This document shows, piece after piece, positions 53,815 through 64,000 of a DNA stretch of 64,000 nucleotides (position 1 is the first letter of the stretch; each line of letters begins with the position of its first letter). Location: positions 6,138,001 through 6,202,000 of the forward strand of contig NC_134161.1 of the NCBI RefSeq assembly GCF_033958435.1, in the 5' to 3' direction. The position numbers and the translations under genes were made by a program. This DNA is from Carettochelys insculpta (taxonomy: Eukaryota > Chordata > Testudines > Carettochelyidae). Below the pieces are notes generated by a model that saw only the letters and a program-made list of their open reading frames with translations, made no database searches and had not been told where the DNA came from.

Positions 53815-54779
53815 TTTATTCAAAGGCAATTTCAGCAACCGGCCAAAAGTATCAAATGTGGAACACATGTGCCCTCTAGTGGACAATTGTCCTATGTACA
53901 GTTTTACATCAAGGGTGATCTATTAAAATGTAAGGTGTCAAAGGAGAGCTTCTGATTAATTTCTCTCCTCTGCACAGATTACAAATTAGGATAAATCCAT
54001 CATATGAAGAGATACAGCAATCACAATGACATATGTCTGTGCAAAAAGAAAAAAGAAAACAATTAGGTGAAGAACTCTGGCCAAACAGGTGATGCCCTCT
54101 GTAGGTTTAGTAGTCTATTAATCCCACATTCTACTTTAAAACCAATTCACAGCATCAGCAAGAAGAAACTAACAGCACCTTACCTTCGAAGACAGGCACT
54201 TCCCCCATGTTTTGCAGAGCTGGTTTAATCCAAATCTGAGGCAGGGCATCAGACAGACTGCATCCTGTAAAAAGGTGAAAGCTCCATTCCTGGGGTCTTA
54301 GTAAGGTAACCTTTGAACTGTTCTCTCTCAATATCTTAGGTCTTACTGCTGGTGCACCAGTGAAACTTCCACCTACATTACTGTGCTCCACTCCTAGAAA
54401 TCAGACTGTAGATCTTTCAAGGACTGATGAGCAGGCTGGGATAGGCTCCCCTTACAGATCATTATGCTAAGGCATTCACTTACGAGGTGATGTGTTTCTG
54501 GGAAAGCTCTGGTGAGTAGATGAGTGCAGTACAGAACCACAGCAGTGCCCTAGAGGAGAAAAAAATCATTCATTGCCACCTTTCTTTGTTGCTGACCTCC
54601 TCCAGCAGAGGCAATGCAGAACCATTTGGGACCCGTAAGGTCCATCCTCAGAGCCCAAAGAAATTAAAGCGCAGTCTCAAATCTGCCAAAAGTTGCAATA
54701 TCTTATGGTACGCTGAGTCACAATGGTGAAGTCAGAGCAAACTGAAATACTGTTAATATTTAAAGTGGAGGATGAGACA

Positions 54780-54925
54780 TGGACCTGCACTTTCTTTGCT
54801 CTAACCTTAATTTAGCCAAAGAGTTGCGGAGCCTTGGGAAAATTATATAACCCCAGTTCACCTTCCCAGTCTGTGAGACGGGGACAAGGTACAGTGCCCA
54901 GGCAGTGAGGAATGATGTTTAAGTA
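54780..54925 (+). repeat. MIR-like SINE fragment
   Basis: GAGCCTTGGGAAAATTATAT and AACCCCAGTTCACCTTCCCA, then GTCTGTGAGACGGGGAC, follows the MIR core and 3' pattern (CCTTGGGCAAGT...CCTCAGTTTCC...CATCTGTAAAATGGGGA) in plus orientation. Confidence 0.55.
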
Positions 54926-54950
54926 TGACATTACCGGAGCCAAACATACA

Positions 54951-55364
54951 GGCTACGTCTATACAAGAACTCTCTTAACAGAAGTGACTGTCGGAAGGGA
55001 TTAAGTCTACGCATAAAAGCAGACTGAAAGAACAACCTGCTCTGTCGACAGAGAGCAGTCAGACTGCCTGGCCCTCTCTCGACAGAATGCTGACTGGAAG
55101 CTCTGCAAACAGGGCTGCCCGGTGAATAGGAAGCTCTGTCTGTGGACAAAAAGGGCCCCGTAACATCTACCGGCTGTTTTGTCAACAGAACGCTGTCGAG
55201 AGAGGCGTTATACCTAAATGGGGAGAGGTTTAACACTGCTGGTGGATGTGCCAGATTTTGTTGACAAACTGTCGACAAAGTGCATTTTGCATGCAGATGC
55301 TCTGCGTTTTTTTACCAACAAAAGCCCAGTTTTGCCAGGAAAACCCTCTTACGTAGATGTAGCC
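54951..55364. mobile_element. MITE with GGCTAC termini, about 410 bp
   Basis: The left end GGCTACGTCTATACAAGAAC and the right end, read outward-in as GGCTACATCTACGTAAGAGG, form terminal inverted repeats. Internal GTCGACAGAG and TGTCGACAAA words recur. No transposase frame is present. The style is that of reptile hAT-like MITEs. Confidence 0.7.
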
Positions 55365-56729
55365 ACAGATAATATGGGATACAATGCATAGAAACTGTAT
55401 TTCTAAATTGTTAGGCAGAAATAATGATAGGTATGCACTTCAGGTAGAAGGTTGTGTATGTGGGTTAGGGGTGTGTGGGTTTATTCCTGTCAAGGAGGCC
55501 ACCCGTATGTTGTGTCCAAATTATCTGGGCTCCACGTCAAGCCAAAGAGGAAGAGAAGTGGCCAGCTGGATTACAGAGGTGCCCAGATGTCTTGTTTTGA
55601 CAGTTGAGATGACACACTTTCACTTACCTGAATCCCACTTACATGCAACTGACAGTGGTGACACCAAAGAGCAATACACGTGTCTTTTGCAACGAAATAT
55701 GGTCATGAAAAAGGACAATGCACTTTTGGCCTCTTTACAGGAACAGGCCCTGTCACAGGGCCAGGAACTAATCATCCTGCAGCGAGTCTGAATTTTGGCA
55801 TCATTGAATACTCATCTAGGCACTAAATTATCAGAGCATGTGTTCAAAAAAACTTGACAAAGGGGAAGGACATAACTCTGCCATTAAAGAATGGAAATAT
55901 CAGCAGGGAGGCATTTATAGTGTGACACAGCTGTGTTTATACAGGAGCGATGGGATGAAAGTAAAAGATTTTTTCCCTAGTACTCAGCTTTATCAGAGTG
56001 ATGTATTACACTATGGAATAGTCCCCTCCCAAAAAGCAGTGGAAATGCCATTTCTTGATGCTTAAAACACAACTGAAATAAGGCTTCAAAAAATCTGTGA
56101 AACACACTTGCATTGATTCCGAGGAGATAGAGTGGATGCTTCACGGTATCCTTCCCATCTAGCTTTTCTAAACTAATTGTTCTTAAATTGGTTATTCTGT
56201 GCCTGTAAAGTGGTTGGGAACAGATTTTACTTATCCTACTTTTGTTTTTCTTTTACATGTGTAATGGTACGAAGGTTTCACTGGTCTCCTCTTCAGATTC
56301 GTTCATGCCTTCCCTTTTTCAAACAACATGGGTTAATCATCCAAATGTGATCTCAAACTTTCTTGACTGCAAGAAAGCAGATTTTCCAAAAAGCTTTTGC
56401 CTCTGTCCTACAAGAAGCAGGAATGAGGTGAGTGCATTTATCACATCTGTTAAACATAATCAAGGAAGCTTTTTATCTCTGATACAAGAGTCTGTCCTCC
56501 TTCCAGTCTAAAAGCAGCCTCAAAGATGAAGGAAAAGAGAACATTGGATACACTGGCACTGTAACATTTAACTTGTTCATACAACAATAGTATGAAAGAC
56601 CTCCAAAAATAACATGCTAGATTGGGTATGAAAAATTCCAAGGAGACTCGTTCTTGTCATTTACTGTAATCACCATATTTAACACCGGCACATTTACCCA
56701 GCGTTGCTCGGATCCCGAACTCAACTAAG

Positions 56730-57045
56730 TTTGTGCACTTTCCCCTCACTCCCTGACAGTGATCAAGTGACATTCACCATACAAATGAAGCCTCCCCTGC
56801 CCTCCCTAATGGGAGCTAGGGAGGAAACCATTCACCTGTCTGGGAATTCTGTCTCTTTTCTGTATGATTTTTTGAGAAGCAATCCCATTAGAGGCATATC
56901 CCATTTTCCTAGCACAAACAAACCCTGACCTCCCTTTAAGTTATGATAAGATGCAGCGATGTTCCAAATTTGGTGTTCCTAGCTCTTACTGTCTAGGAAG
57001 AGTTCTTGAACAGGTGGACAGACAGGCTAACACTCGAAAATATAC
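56730..57045. repeat. Unclassified dispersed repeat, copy B
   Basis: It shares word order and spacing with 28494-28865 (GTGCACTTTCCCC, CTCCCTGACAG, CCCATTTTCCTAGCACAA, GTTATGATAAGA, TTTGGTGTTCCTAGC, GAGTTCTTGAACA). It ends in GACAGACAGGCTAAC. It is preceded by ACATTTACCCAGCGTTGCTCGG, which may be its 5' part. Confidence 0.6.
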
Positions 57046-57589
57046 AGTAGATTTTGAGATCAGAATGAGGAAAGAACACATATGATTCGTTATGCAGTCC
57101 CCCTACAGATAAAGAAATGAACCTAGGGAGCTTTGATACTTAGGCAAAACTTTTCAAAATTAGTTCACTTAAATTAACCACTAAAACTGTATTTCAACAC
57201 CTTCACCTGGCCTGACCTTCAAAGATGCTCAACGCACTCAGCAGGACTTCACTGACTTCAATGAGAACTGCAGGTGGTCAGTACCTCTAACAAAAAGCGT
57301 ATTCATTTTGTTACCAAAATACAGATGCAAGAGCTTACACACCTAACTTTTTCTATTTTACTTAAGCCTTTTGCTCTCATTTCCTGTTTTTCAAAGACAC
57401 AAAGAGGCTTATGGGCTGCCTAAAAACACAATAAAGCAAGATTTAAAGGATAAAAATTAATACACATACACAGCTGCTTCCTAAAATGCACTAATTAATG
57501 GAATGAATCCCAGGAAGTTAGCCAGCATCAGGCAGTGGCTCTCCACTCCCTAATACCAATCAGCTTCCATTGCCTAGCATTAGATCCAT

Positions 57590-57750
57590 TGGTAGCCAGC
57601 TGGCAAGTTATCATTTTCTCAGTGGGTAGCGGGCATCTTCTGGCAAGGAGCACTCCCAGGAGCTTGAACTTGCACCCCCGAAGTTAACAGCAGGCTACCG
57701 AGTCTTGGACGGCAGGCACTCTCCCTGACTGCCAGCTATCCAAGACAGGC
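57590..57750 (-). repeat. tRNA-derived SINE fragment (possible)
   Basis: On the minus strand, GGATAGCTGGCAGTCAGGGA then GAGTGCCTGCC followed by GTGCAAGTTCAAGCTCC resembles a tRNA head with a degenerate A box and a good B box. The distance between them is stretched. Confidence 0.4.
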
Positions 57751-59234
57751 CCTATGTCCAATCATCCCAATCTGCAACATTTATGAACAAAGGAACAGCT
57801 ATAGCAACTTATAAAGTATTTTAGTGTTTGCAGTGAATATGATGGATGGCATACTGCTCCAGACATGGCTCCCTGAGTGTTTATACTGGCAGAATCAGCA
57901 CACAGCAACGTCTTGCACTCACTTCTGTTGTTATTTCACTTCCACATAAACACCTTCTGCCAAAGCCTTTGGTACATCTTTGCTTTCTGGTGGCTCCTGA
58001 GAACTGGTTTTGCTGCAATCTCATGATTTTTTGTTTTTAATTGCAACACAAAAAAATAAATGTTGCATGAGCTCTGTGAGTAGCTGCTGACATTTCAGAT
58101 ACTGCAGAGTCTGTCTTGTTCAATTGCAGAATGTAGCATGTGAATTTTTTAGGTTTCCTCTTAAGGCCAGAGAGACTCACCTGTGGATTATATGTCCCTA
58201 ACTCCCTCTCCTCCTGACTTGTAACACTTACTGTGTCACTCTTCCTCCCCTGCCCAATCTCTAATAGAGAAAAACAGGTGGACCAACAATCTGAAGGCTT
58301 GGAGCTCCTTAGAAATTGCTTAGTAGAAGCAGAGTTTAAAGTAGGTGTATTTTTCCCAATCATGTGAAATTATTCTGAGGTATTCTAGCTTTGGTGATTA
58401 CACAATGGCCACTGTGCTGCTCCATCCTACTTGGTTTTGTTCAGTTCTGTATAATAGCCAATATGCCTTTAGATAAAGCTCTTCCAAGCCAGGAAACTGG
58501 CAGTTTAGAGGCAGATGGCATCTACAGCAAAGCATGGTGTACACATGTTAAAAAAAGGAATATTGTTTTGACTGTTGAATCTCACCAAGGGAATCAGACC
58601 GATGGAAGTCTCTGCCCTGGGACAATGCTGCAAATTCTGAAATAGGAATGCTCCCGAGAAAACAACAGCAGTTGCAGGGAACCCCTTGAAGTGGAGACTA
58701 TCACACAGCTCTTGCCTAAGACACACTGAAAAGGTCAGACTGGAGCTGTGTTTTCATAGAGATGACGATCTAACCGCATCCACTGGCCACCATTTTGCAG
58801 ACTATGGTACGTGGTACTTCCTGCTTGCTCTCTCGTTCAGATTCTTCTGTGTTAGAAGTCAGGAACTCAATGAGGCAAAACTCCAGTGGTAGAGAGCAGA
58901 ACAGCATTGATGCGGACTTTATGCTGATCTCTACAGACCGAAAATGCTCTATGGGAGCTAGGTGCTACTACCCCCAACAGTATAAGACAGCACGCCTTGG
59001 CTTTCATGTCATTTCCAATTTTTTAATTGAATTTTGAGGGAGATGAACAAGAGCCAAATAAACAAACATCACTTTCTGAACACAGTGTTGGGTACCAAAA
59101 TTGCTCAACCATACCACATATTGAGTCAACTACACTTCCAAATCCTTACGTAACAGTTTATCTGGGGGCAAGGGAATTAAAATATTAAGTAACTACCTGG
59201 CCCCCATTACCACAGTTTCTGAGCATTTCACAAT

Positions 59235-59420
59235 CTTTAATGTATTTAACCTCACAACACCCCTGTGAGGTAAGGCAGTGCTATTATCCCCTGTACAGAT
59301 GGGGAATAGAGACACAGAGAAGCTGAGTAACAGGCCTCAGGTCAGACTGTGGAAGAGTGCAGAGCTGAACCCAGGTGGCCCAAGTCCCAGACAGCATTCT
59401 AAACACTGGACCATCCTTCC
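59235..59420 (-). repeat. MIR SINE, reverse orientation
   Basis: CCTGTGAGGTAAGGCAGTGC, then TTATCCCCTGTACAGATGGG, AATAGAGACACAGAGAAGC and CTGAACCCAGG...CTAAACACTGGACC match the reverse complement of MIR almost end to end. This is a fairly well preserved ancient SINE. Confidence 0.8.
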
Positions 59421-62169
59421 TCTTCTCCAAAATGAATGTCAAATGTCTTGCATTCTGCTATTCAATGCTCCCCATTCATTATCACACCCGTGAGATACGT
59501 TAAAGCAAAATCCCATTCGTCGGAAACAAACCCCCTTTGGGAGTAACTCCAGAATGAATCTGAAAATGGTGTAAGTGTAGATAGTGTAAAATGATGTGGG
59601 ACCTCTCCGTAAGTGGACACATTCAACATGAGAACATGAAAACAAGTACGTTAACCTTCAATGATAGAGTGTGAAGGAACAAATGGATCACAAATCTTTA
59701 AATCCCAAACTGGAGCAAGTAGCTTCCAGTTTGCAGCTATGTTATTTCACAATCTGACCCAATGAACATATTCACATTAGGAAATGCTACTGGCAGGAAT
59801 AAACTGGTACCGCTATTTGTCAAGACTATACTCTTGCCTTTCACAGCTCCAGAATCTTCCTCAAAATCCACCCCTTGCTGCAGAAGCATAAGCCAAATAA
59901 GGCTTACACATAAAAAAGAGCGTCACCCTTTCAAAACTTTCCGAATGTGAGCCAAGTGCAAACCAATGTAAAGTTGTCTGTCCAAGCTTGCAGACAGCCT
60001 AGAACAACATCTTAGAAGTAAACTGTCCCTTAATTCATCTCCATAGGATGTTCACTTGCTATATTGATGCAAATTGCAGTATCAACATTAATATATTTCA
60101 CAGATAATCCTAATTTTTGCATCCAGTTAATAGGCTTATCTCACAAACACAAGCTTCCTCCCCTGCATCTTCAGATGACTATACATCTGCAATAATCTCT
60201 TGCTCCTCCCTGACAACTCATAAAGAATAGGCAAGCATTCCCCCGCACAAAAAATATCCCAAAACAAAGCCACCATATATTCTGCATCATTACAAGCCAT
60301 GAAATGGAAGGCCAGGATAAAATAAATGGCATTTAATATTCAAAAGTGCAGGGAAAACTGCCATGAGCACATTCGTTTTTGTACCTAGTTAAATATGACT
60401 CTCCATTTTTACACTTATCTGAAGCTGACTCCAGAGCTCCAGTCTGATGCACTGGGAAGTGCAGGAACCTTGCTTTATGTCAAGCTTCCTGCGGCACTCA
60501 CACAGTCTCGATTACTGGGATCCAAACATTCAAAGGACTGCATACAAACAAGCAAAACACAGGCATTAGAAAGTTCTCAAGATCATCAAGTTAATAGTAA
60601 ACCTGAAGTTACTGGCTCTCTCTGGAGTTCAGATTCTGATCTCCTGCCCTTGGTTTACTCAACACTTTGTCAGACCAGAATTGCCGTACTGGATGGTTTA
60701 ACCTGGTAAAGCTTGGTTGGTAGAAATCGGCTTGTGTTTGGGAAAATGCCTCTCTCTTGGCTTAACCAAGTGGGTGAAGTAATACCTTCTACTGGCAAAA
60801 CTTCTGTTGCTCAGAGAGACAAGCGACACAGCTTATGATTACATAGCAAAACTTGCATCAGGACTGAAACTAGCTTGTTGAAATGATGAAAAAAGTCAGA
60901 TTCAACTGTGCCCGGAGTCAGATACATAAGAAATCACAATACTTCCTTGGTTGCTTTTTGATTCTCAGTCTCCTCCTTACAATCCCATGAAAGCCTTTTT
61001 GACGTGTGACAAAGAACTTGTTTGTAGTAGTATAGTACAAAGGCATGTAGTTCTCAAACAATACACGCCTACTGGCAGACCCACACAGTTTATACGTTGT
61101 CCATCTTGGTTTTGAACCTTTCTAGGAAAGACAATGCAGTATTCAAACTCATGTCACATGCCTTAAGGTAAATGTGGATACTGCTCCACACAATCAGGAG
61201 TCAGAAAAGTACAGGATAAAGAACTTGCCAGTCTTATCTTAGTCTCCATTCCACGTTATCCGCAATATCTGACATTGTCCTCTCAGGTAGAAGAGAAATT
61301 TAATGGACTAAAGTGCTGGAGAAACGGAGCAAGAAACGTGTCCAGACCAATCCTCACCTTAATTTCCAATATATAATCCCAATGCTTTGATCAGGAGCTA
61401 TTACAGCTTGTATTGTGCTTTGAAAGGCTTTAAAATATACCCATTGTTGACCAAAGTAGGGTCGGTTTATATCATAGCCCGTGTCTTAGGTTTCACGTGG
61501 TGACAAAAGTCTCATACTTATGTCAATAACTCAAAAATTAACTATCAGCTTAATACATTCACTCATTGAAAAAGCAGGAATTTCATTTAACCACTGAGCA
61601 GTTGGCACACCCCTTACAATCACGTTGTTGCACCAGCCTAAATACTTGTAGGTTATTGGTGATTTGGATTGAAACTCCAGTGTGAGATCACCTGTGTAGA
61701 CCTTTGTCAGGTTCCCTCATACATCTCCACGGCTTTCGTGTACTCTGGACTTCTCCAAGCAGCTGAGAGACTCTTAAAAGTGCTATAAAGAACAGGAAAA
61801 CAGACAGTGATAAGAAGCTGAGTGTGGAAACAACTCTTCCACCAGCCCAGGATTCAAACAAATGATGAATTTGTTCCCATAAGTGAATGTCATTGCCTCA
61901 CCTCACTCGTGTGCTCCCAGCTTTCACTATTAGACTGGCTAACACTGGTTTCACCAAAAGTCAGGTTTAGTTGCATACCAACATGCAGCATTAGCACAAC
62001 TGAAAAGACATCTTGGGTCAGATTCTCAGTTATACTATAGCCATGTAAAAGCATATGAAAATGAGTGTAAATATAACTTATGTTCACTTGAAGAACCCTT
62101 TATACAGACATGGTGCTGTAAATGGGCCATAGCGCACATGAGAATCCAGCCTTCAGTCTCTAAGCTGAG

Positions 62170-62310
62170 GAACTACAGGTTGTACCTCCAAAAACCTGGA
62201 TTTTCTAGTCCAGCAATCTGATCTAGTGGCAAGGGACCGCCCCTTATCCAGCAAAACGTCCTCGTTCAGAACCAGTTAGGTCCTGAGGGTGTAGACCAAC
62301 GAGGTCCAAG
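62170..62310. repeat. Dispersed repeat remnant
   Basis: CTACAGGTTGTACCTCCAAA, then TTTTCTAGTCCAGCAATCTG, resembles a common reptile repeat containing CAGGTTGAACCTCTCTAGTCC. It is diverged, with unclear ends. Confidence 0.3.
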
Positions 62311-62449
62311 CTGAATCATCAAGTGTTACACACCTACCAAAGAACATGTGAAAGATACACTTGACGCTATGCTGCCAAGTACATGCAACCCAGATCCATG
62401 CTTAGGAGAAAGAATTTTACCCAGAGAAGGGGAAAAAAGGTGTGAATAG

Positions 62450-62660
62450 AACCCAGAACTGTGGGGGTGGGGTGGGGAATAGAATCCAAGATTTCTGCCA
62501 CCCTCCACTCTAAACCCCAGATTCCCACCACCCTTTGGGGGGAACTATATCCCTACCCATCTCCTGGTAGGGGGAGGAGAATCCAGGACTCCCAGATGCC
62601 CGCTCTAACCACTAAGATAAACTCCCACCCTCTGGCTCAGCAGGACAGGGTGCAAGGGCA
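62450..62660. repeat. Imprecise tandem or SINE-like repeat
   Basis: The motif ATAGAATCCAAGATTTCTGCC recurs in diverged form as CCCCAGATTCCCACC and GAGAATCCAGGACTCCCAG, with CTCTAACCACTAAGAT between. A known sauropsid repeat has the pattern GAACCCAGGAGTCCTGG...CTCTAACCACTAG. It is probably an old member of that group. Confidence 0.45.
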
Positions 62661-64000
62661 CCCCAGAGAGCAAGCAGTGGCATGATCAGCCCATCAAGTG
62701 ACAGTCTCAAGGGGATCTCTGTGACCCAACCTGTCACACCAATAATCAGTAGAGAGGAAAGGGAATACAACCAGTACAAAGAAGATTTGGAGGAATGAAG
62801 AAACCCATTAAGTAAGGCACGACGAGAGGAAGTATTAAAATTCATCAGGGCAGAAAAAGGCTGGAAAATATTAAGGTATCAAAATTACGGCATGGAAGCT
62901 ATCATTCAAAAACTGCAGGGAAGCACAGCAGGCATCCAAGGTGGTTTCATGAAAAGCTGTTCAAAACCGAAATTTAAAAAAAGTAGACCATCATCATTCC
63001 CTCTCACCTGAGGGGCACGTTCATGATTATGCCCGAGCCTGTTCCAACTCTACTTCTCACCCTGATATTGGGTAGCTCAAGTTCCTGGGGCAATGAATCA
63101 ACAGAGCTTCAATTGTAACTGATGACAGTGATGTGTCACTTTATACTTTAATATAATTTTTAACCCCATAATACTAACTCACCTTTTCAATAATTCCATC
63201 CATGCTGAAATTAGCAATATGTCATCAATCTTCAGGAAGAGGAGTCATTGTATCAATCTTCATAGCATCCGGCACAGCTCACATGCACAAAGGGGGGAGA
63301 ATCTGCAATTTGTCAGTCAGCAACTGGCTACTTACTCTACAATAAAGTAACCAATGTTTAAGGTGCCACTGAGAGCACAGCAACCGGATCGCAAAATCAA
63401 CGCAAGTTTGCCTCACTTCTCCTCCTGGTAAGAGAATGACAAAGCAGTGACACAAGCAGCACCTTTTCAATGCTAGGTAGGGGGAAAAAGCCATAGCAAA
63501 GTATTTCAAATGGTCACTGAAGTTGCTGCTATCTGAAATTGATTTGCTACAGTTCTTTCTCCCTACACAGCACTGAGGAGGTGCTGCTGTGTCACTGCTT
63601 TGTCATTCTCTCGTCAGGAGAATAAGCGAGTAAAAACGATCAACTGTGTAACGCCAACACATCAGCTGAGATTTCTGAATTTTTTGTCTGTCTGGTTATT
63701 TAACAAATCCTTCTTAAATAAATAAATGAGCTCAATTAAGGGCACTCTCTGAGGCACCCTGCATGGCTAACCCAACTAGGAAGGCAGAAAAGGAGCAGGG
63801 GCTACATTGCTAATCCCTAATGAAATGCCAGAGTGGCAACATTGAAAATCAGAGAGAACCCATGCAACTAAAACATGGTTTGAGATCGGCTATAATTACT
63901 AACCTGTCACCATTCTCACATGCAGCTAGAAGAAACCAGGGATGGCCAGCATACATCTTAAACATCCATGTGGATGAGGTCAGTAAACAAAAAGAAAGAA

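Larger units (their letters stand above)
50888..64000. other. Upstream intergenic region
   Basis: No exon could be supported. After the CpG island there is a C-rich stretch (51170-51300), an ancient repeat fragment (51518-51600), and named repeats at 53497-53814, 54780-54925, 54951-55364, 56730-57045, 57590-57750, 59235-59420 and 62450-62660. I see nothing recognisable in about 51600-53496, 53815-54780, 55365-56729, 57751-59234, 59421-62170 and 62860-64000. In mammals LAYN lies upstream of SIK2, but I recognised no LAYN exon. Confidence 0.7.

Noticed and set aside
51100..64000. Exons of LAYN, expected upstream of SIK2 from mammalian synteny
   Set aside because: I found no C-type lectin motif or transmembrane exon in the open frames; the gene is probably beyond the window.

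Overview
This is vertebrate genomic DNA, most likely from a turtle or a close sauropsid relative. It is intron-rich and carries CR1 LINE ends, a decayed RTE-type LINE, tRNA-derived and MIR-like SINEs, several hAT-like MITEs with CTACACT-type termini, and a DIRS-order (tyrosine-recombinase) retrotransposon. The species assignment rests on repeat style only and is an inference.

The one host gene I can support is SIK2 (salt-inducible kinase 2), on the minus strand. Exon 1 (50610-50759) carries the start codon and glycine-rich loop. Exon 2 (40945-41061) carries the ATP-binding lysine. Exon 3 (34822-34885) carries the hinge. Exon 4 (6195-6356) carries the HRD catalytic loop. Together they encode the first 164 residues plus the first base of codon 165; the activation segment and all later exons lie off the left edge. 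Splice phases agree across all junctions. Intron 3 is 28.5 kb, intron 2 is 6.1 kb, intron 1 is 9.5 kb, and intron 4 runs off the window.

A CpG island (about 50160-51060) surrounds exon 1. It holds GC boxes, an RFX-like X-box, two TGACG (CRE half-site) motifs and a possible 7-codon uORF. From about 51100 to 64000 is upstream intergenic DNA in which I see only repeats and no convincing exon.

The largest feature apart from SIK2 is a 6.1-kb DIRS element (18638-24728) in intron 3, in the same orientation as SIK2. It has gag, reverse transcriptase-RNase H and tyrosine recombinase regions, inverted terminal repeats, and an internal complementary region that joins copies of both outer ends. The RT-RNase H frame is open for 744 codons, while gag and the recombinase carry frameshifts and a nonsense codon. 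A 248-bp element at 43003-43250 has related outer ends with no coding content between them and looks like a non-autonomous relative. A family of foldback repeats (about 8.4, 26.7, 36.2, 44.5 and 53.5 kb, with simpler copies at 25.8, 32.9 and 45.9 kb) is the other notable component. A perfect 86-bp spacerless palindrome lies at 3007-3092.
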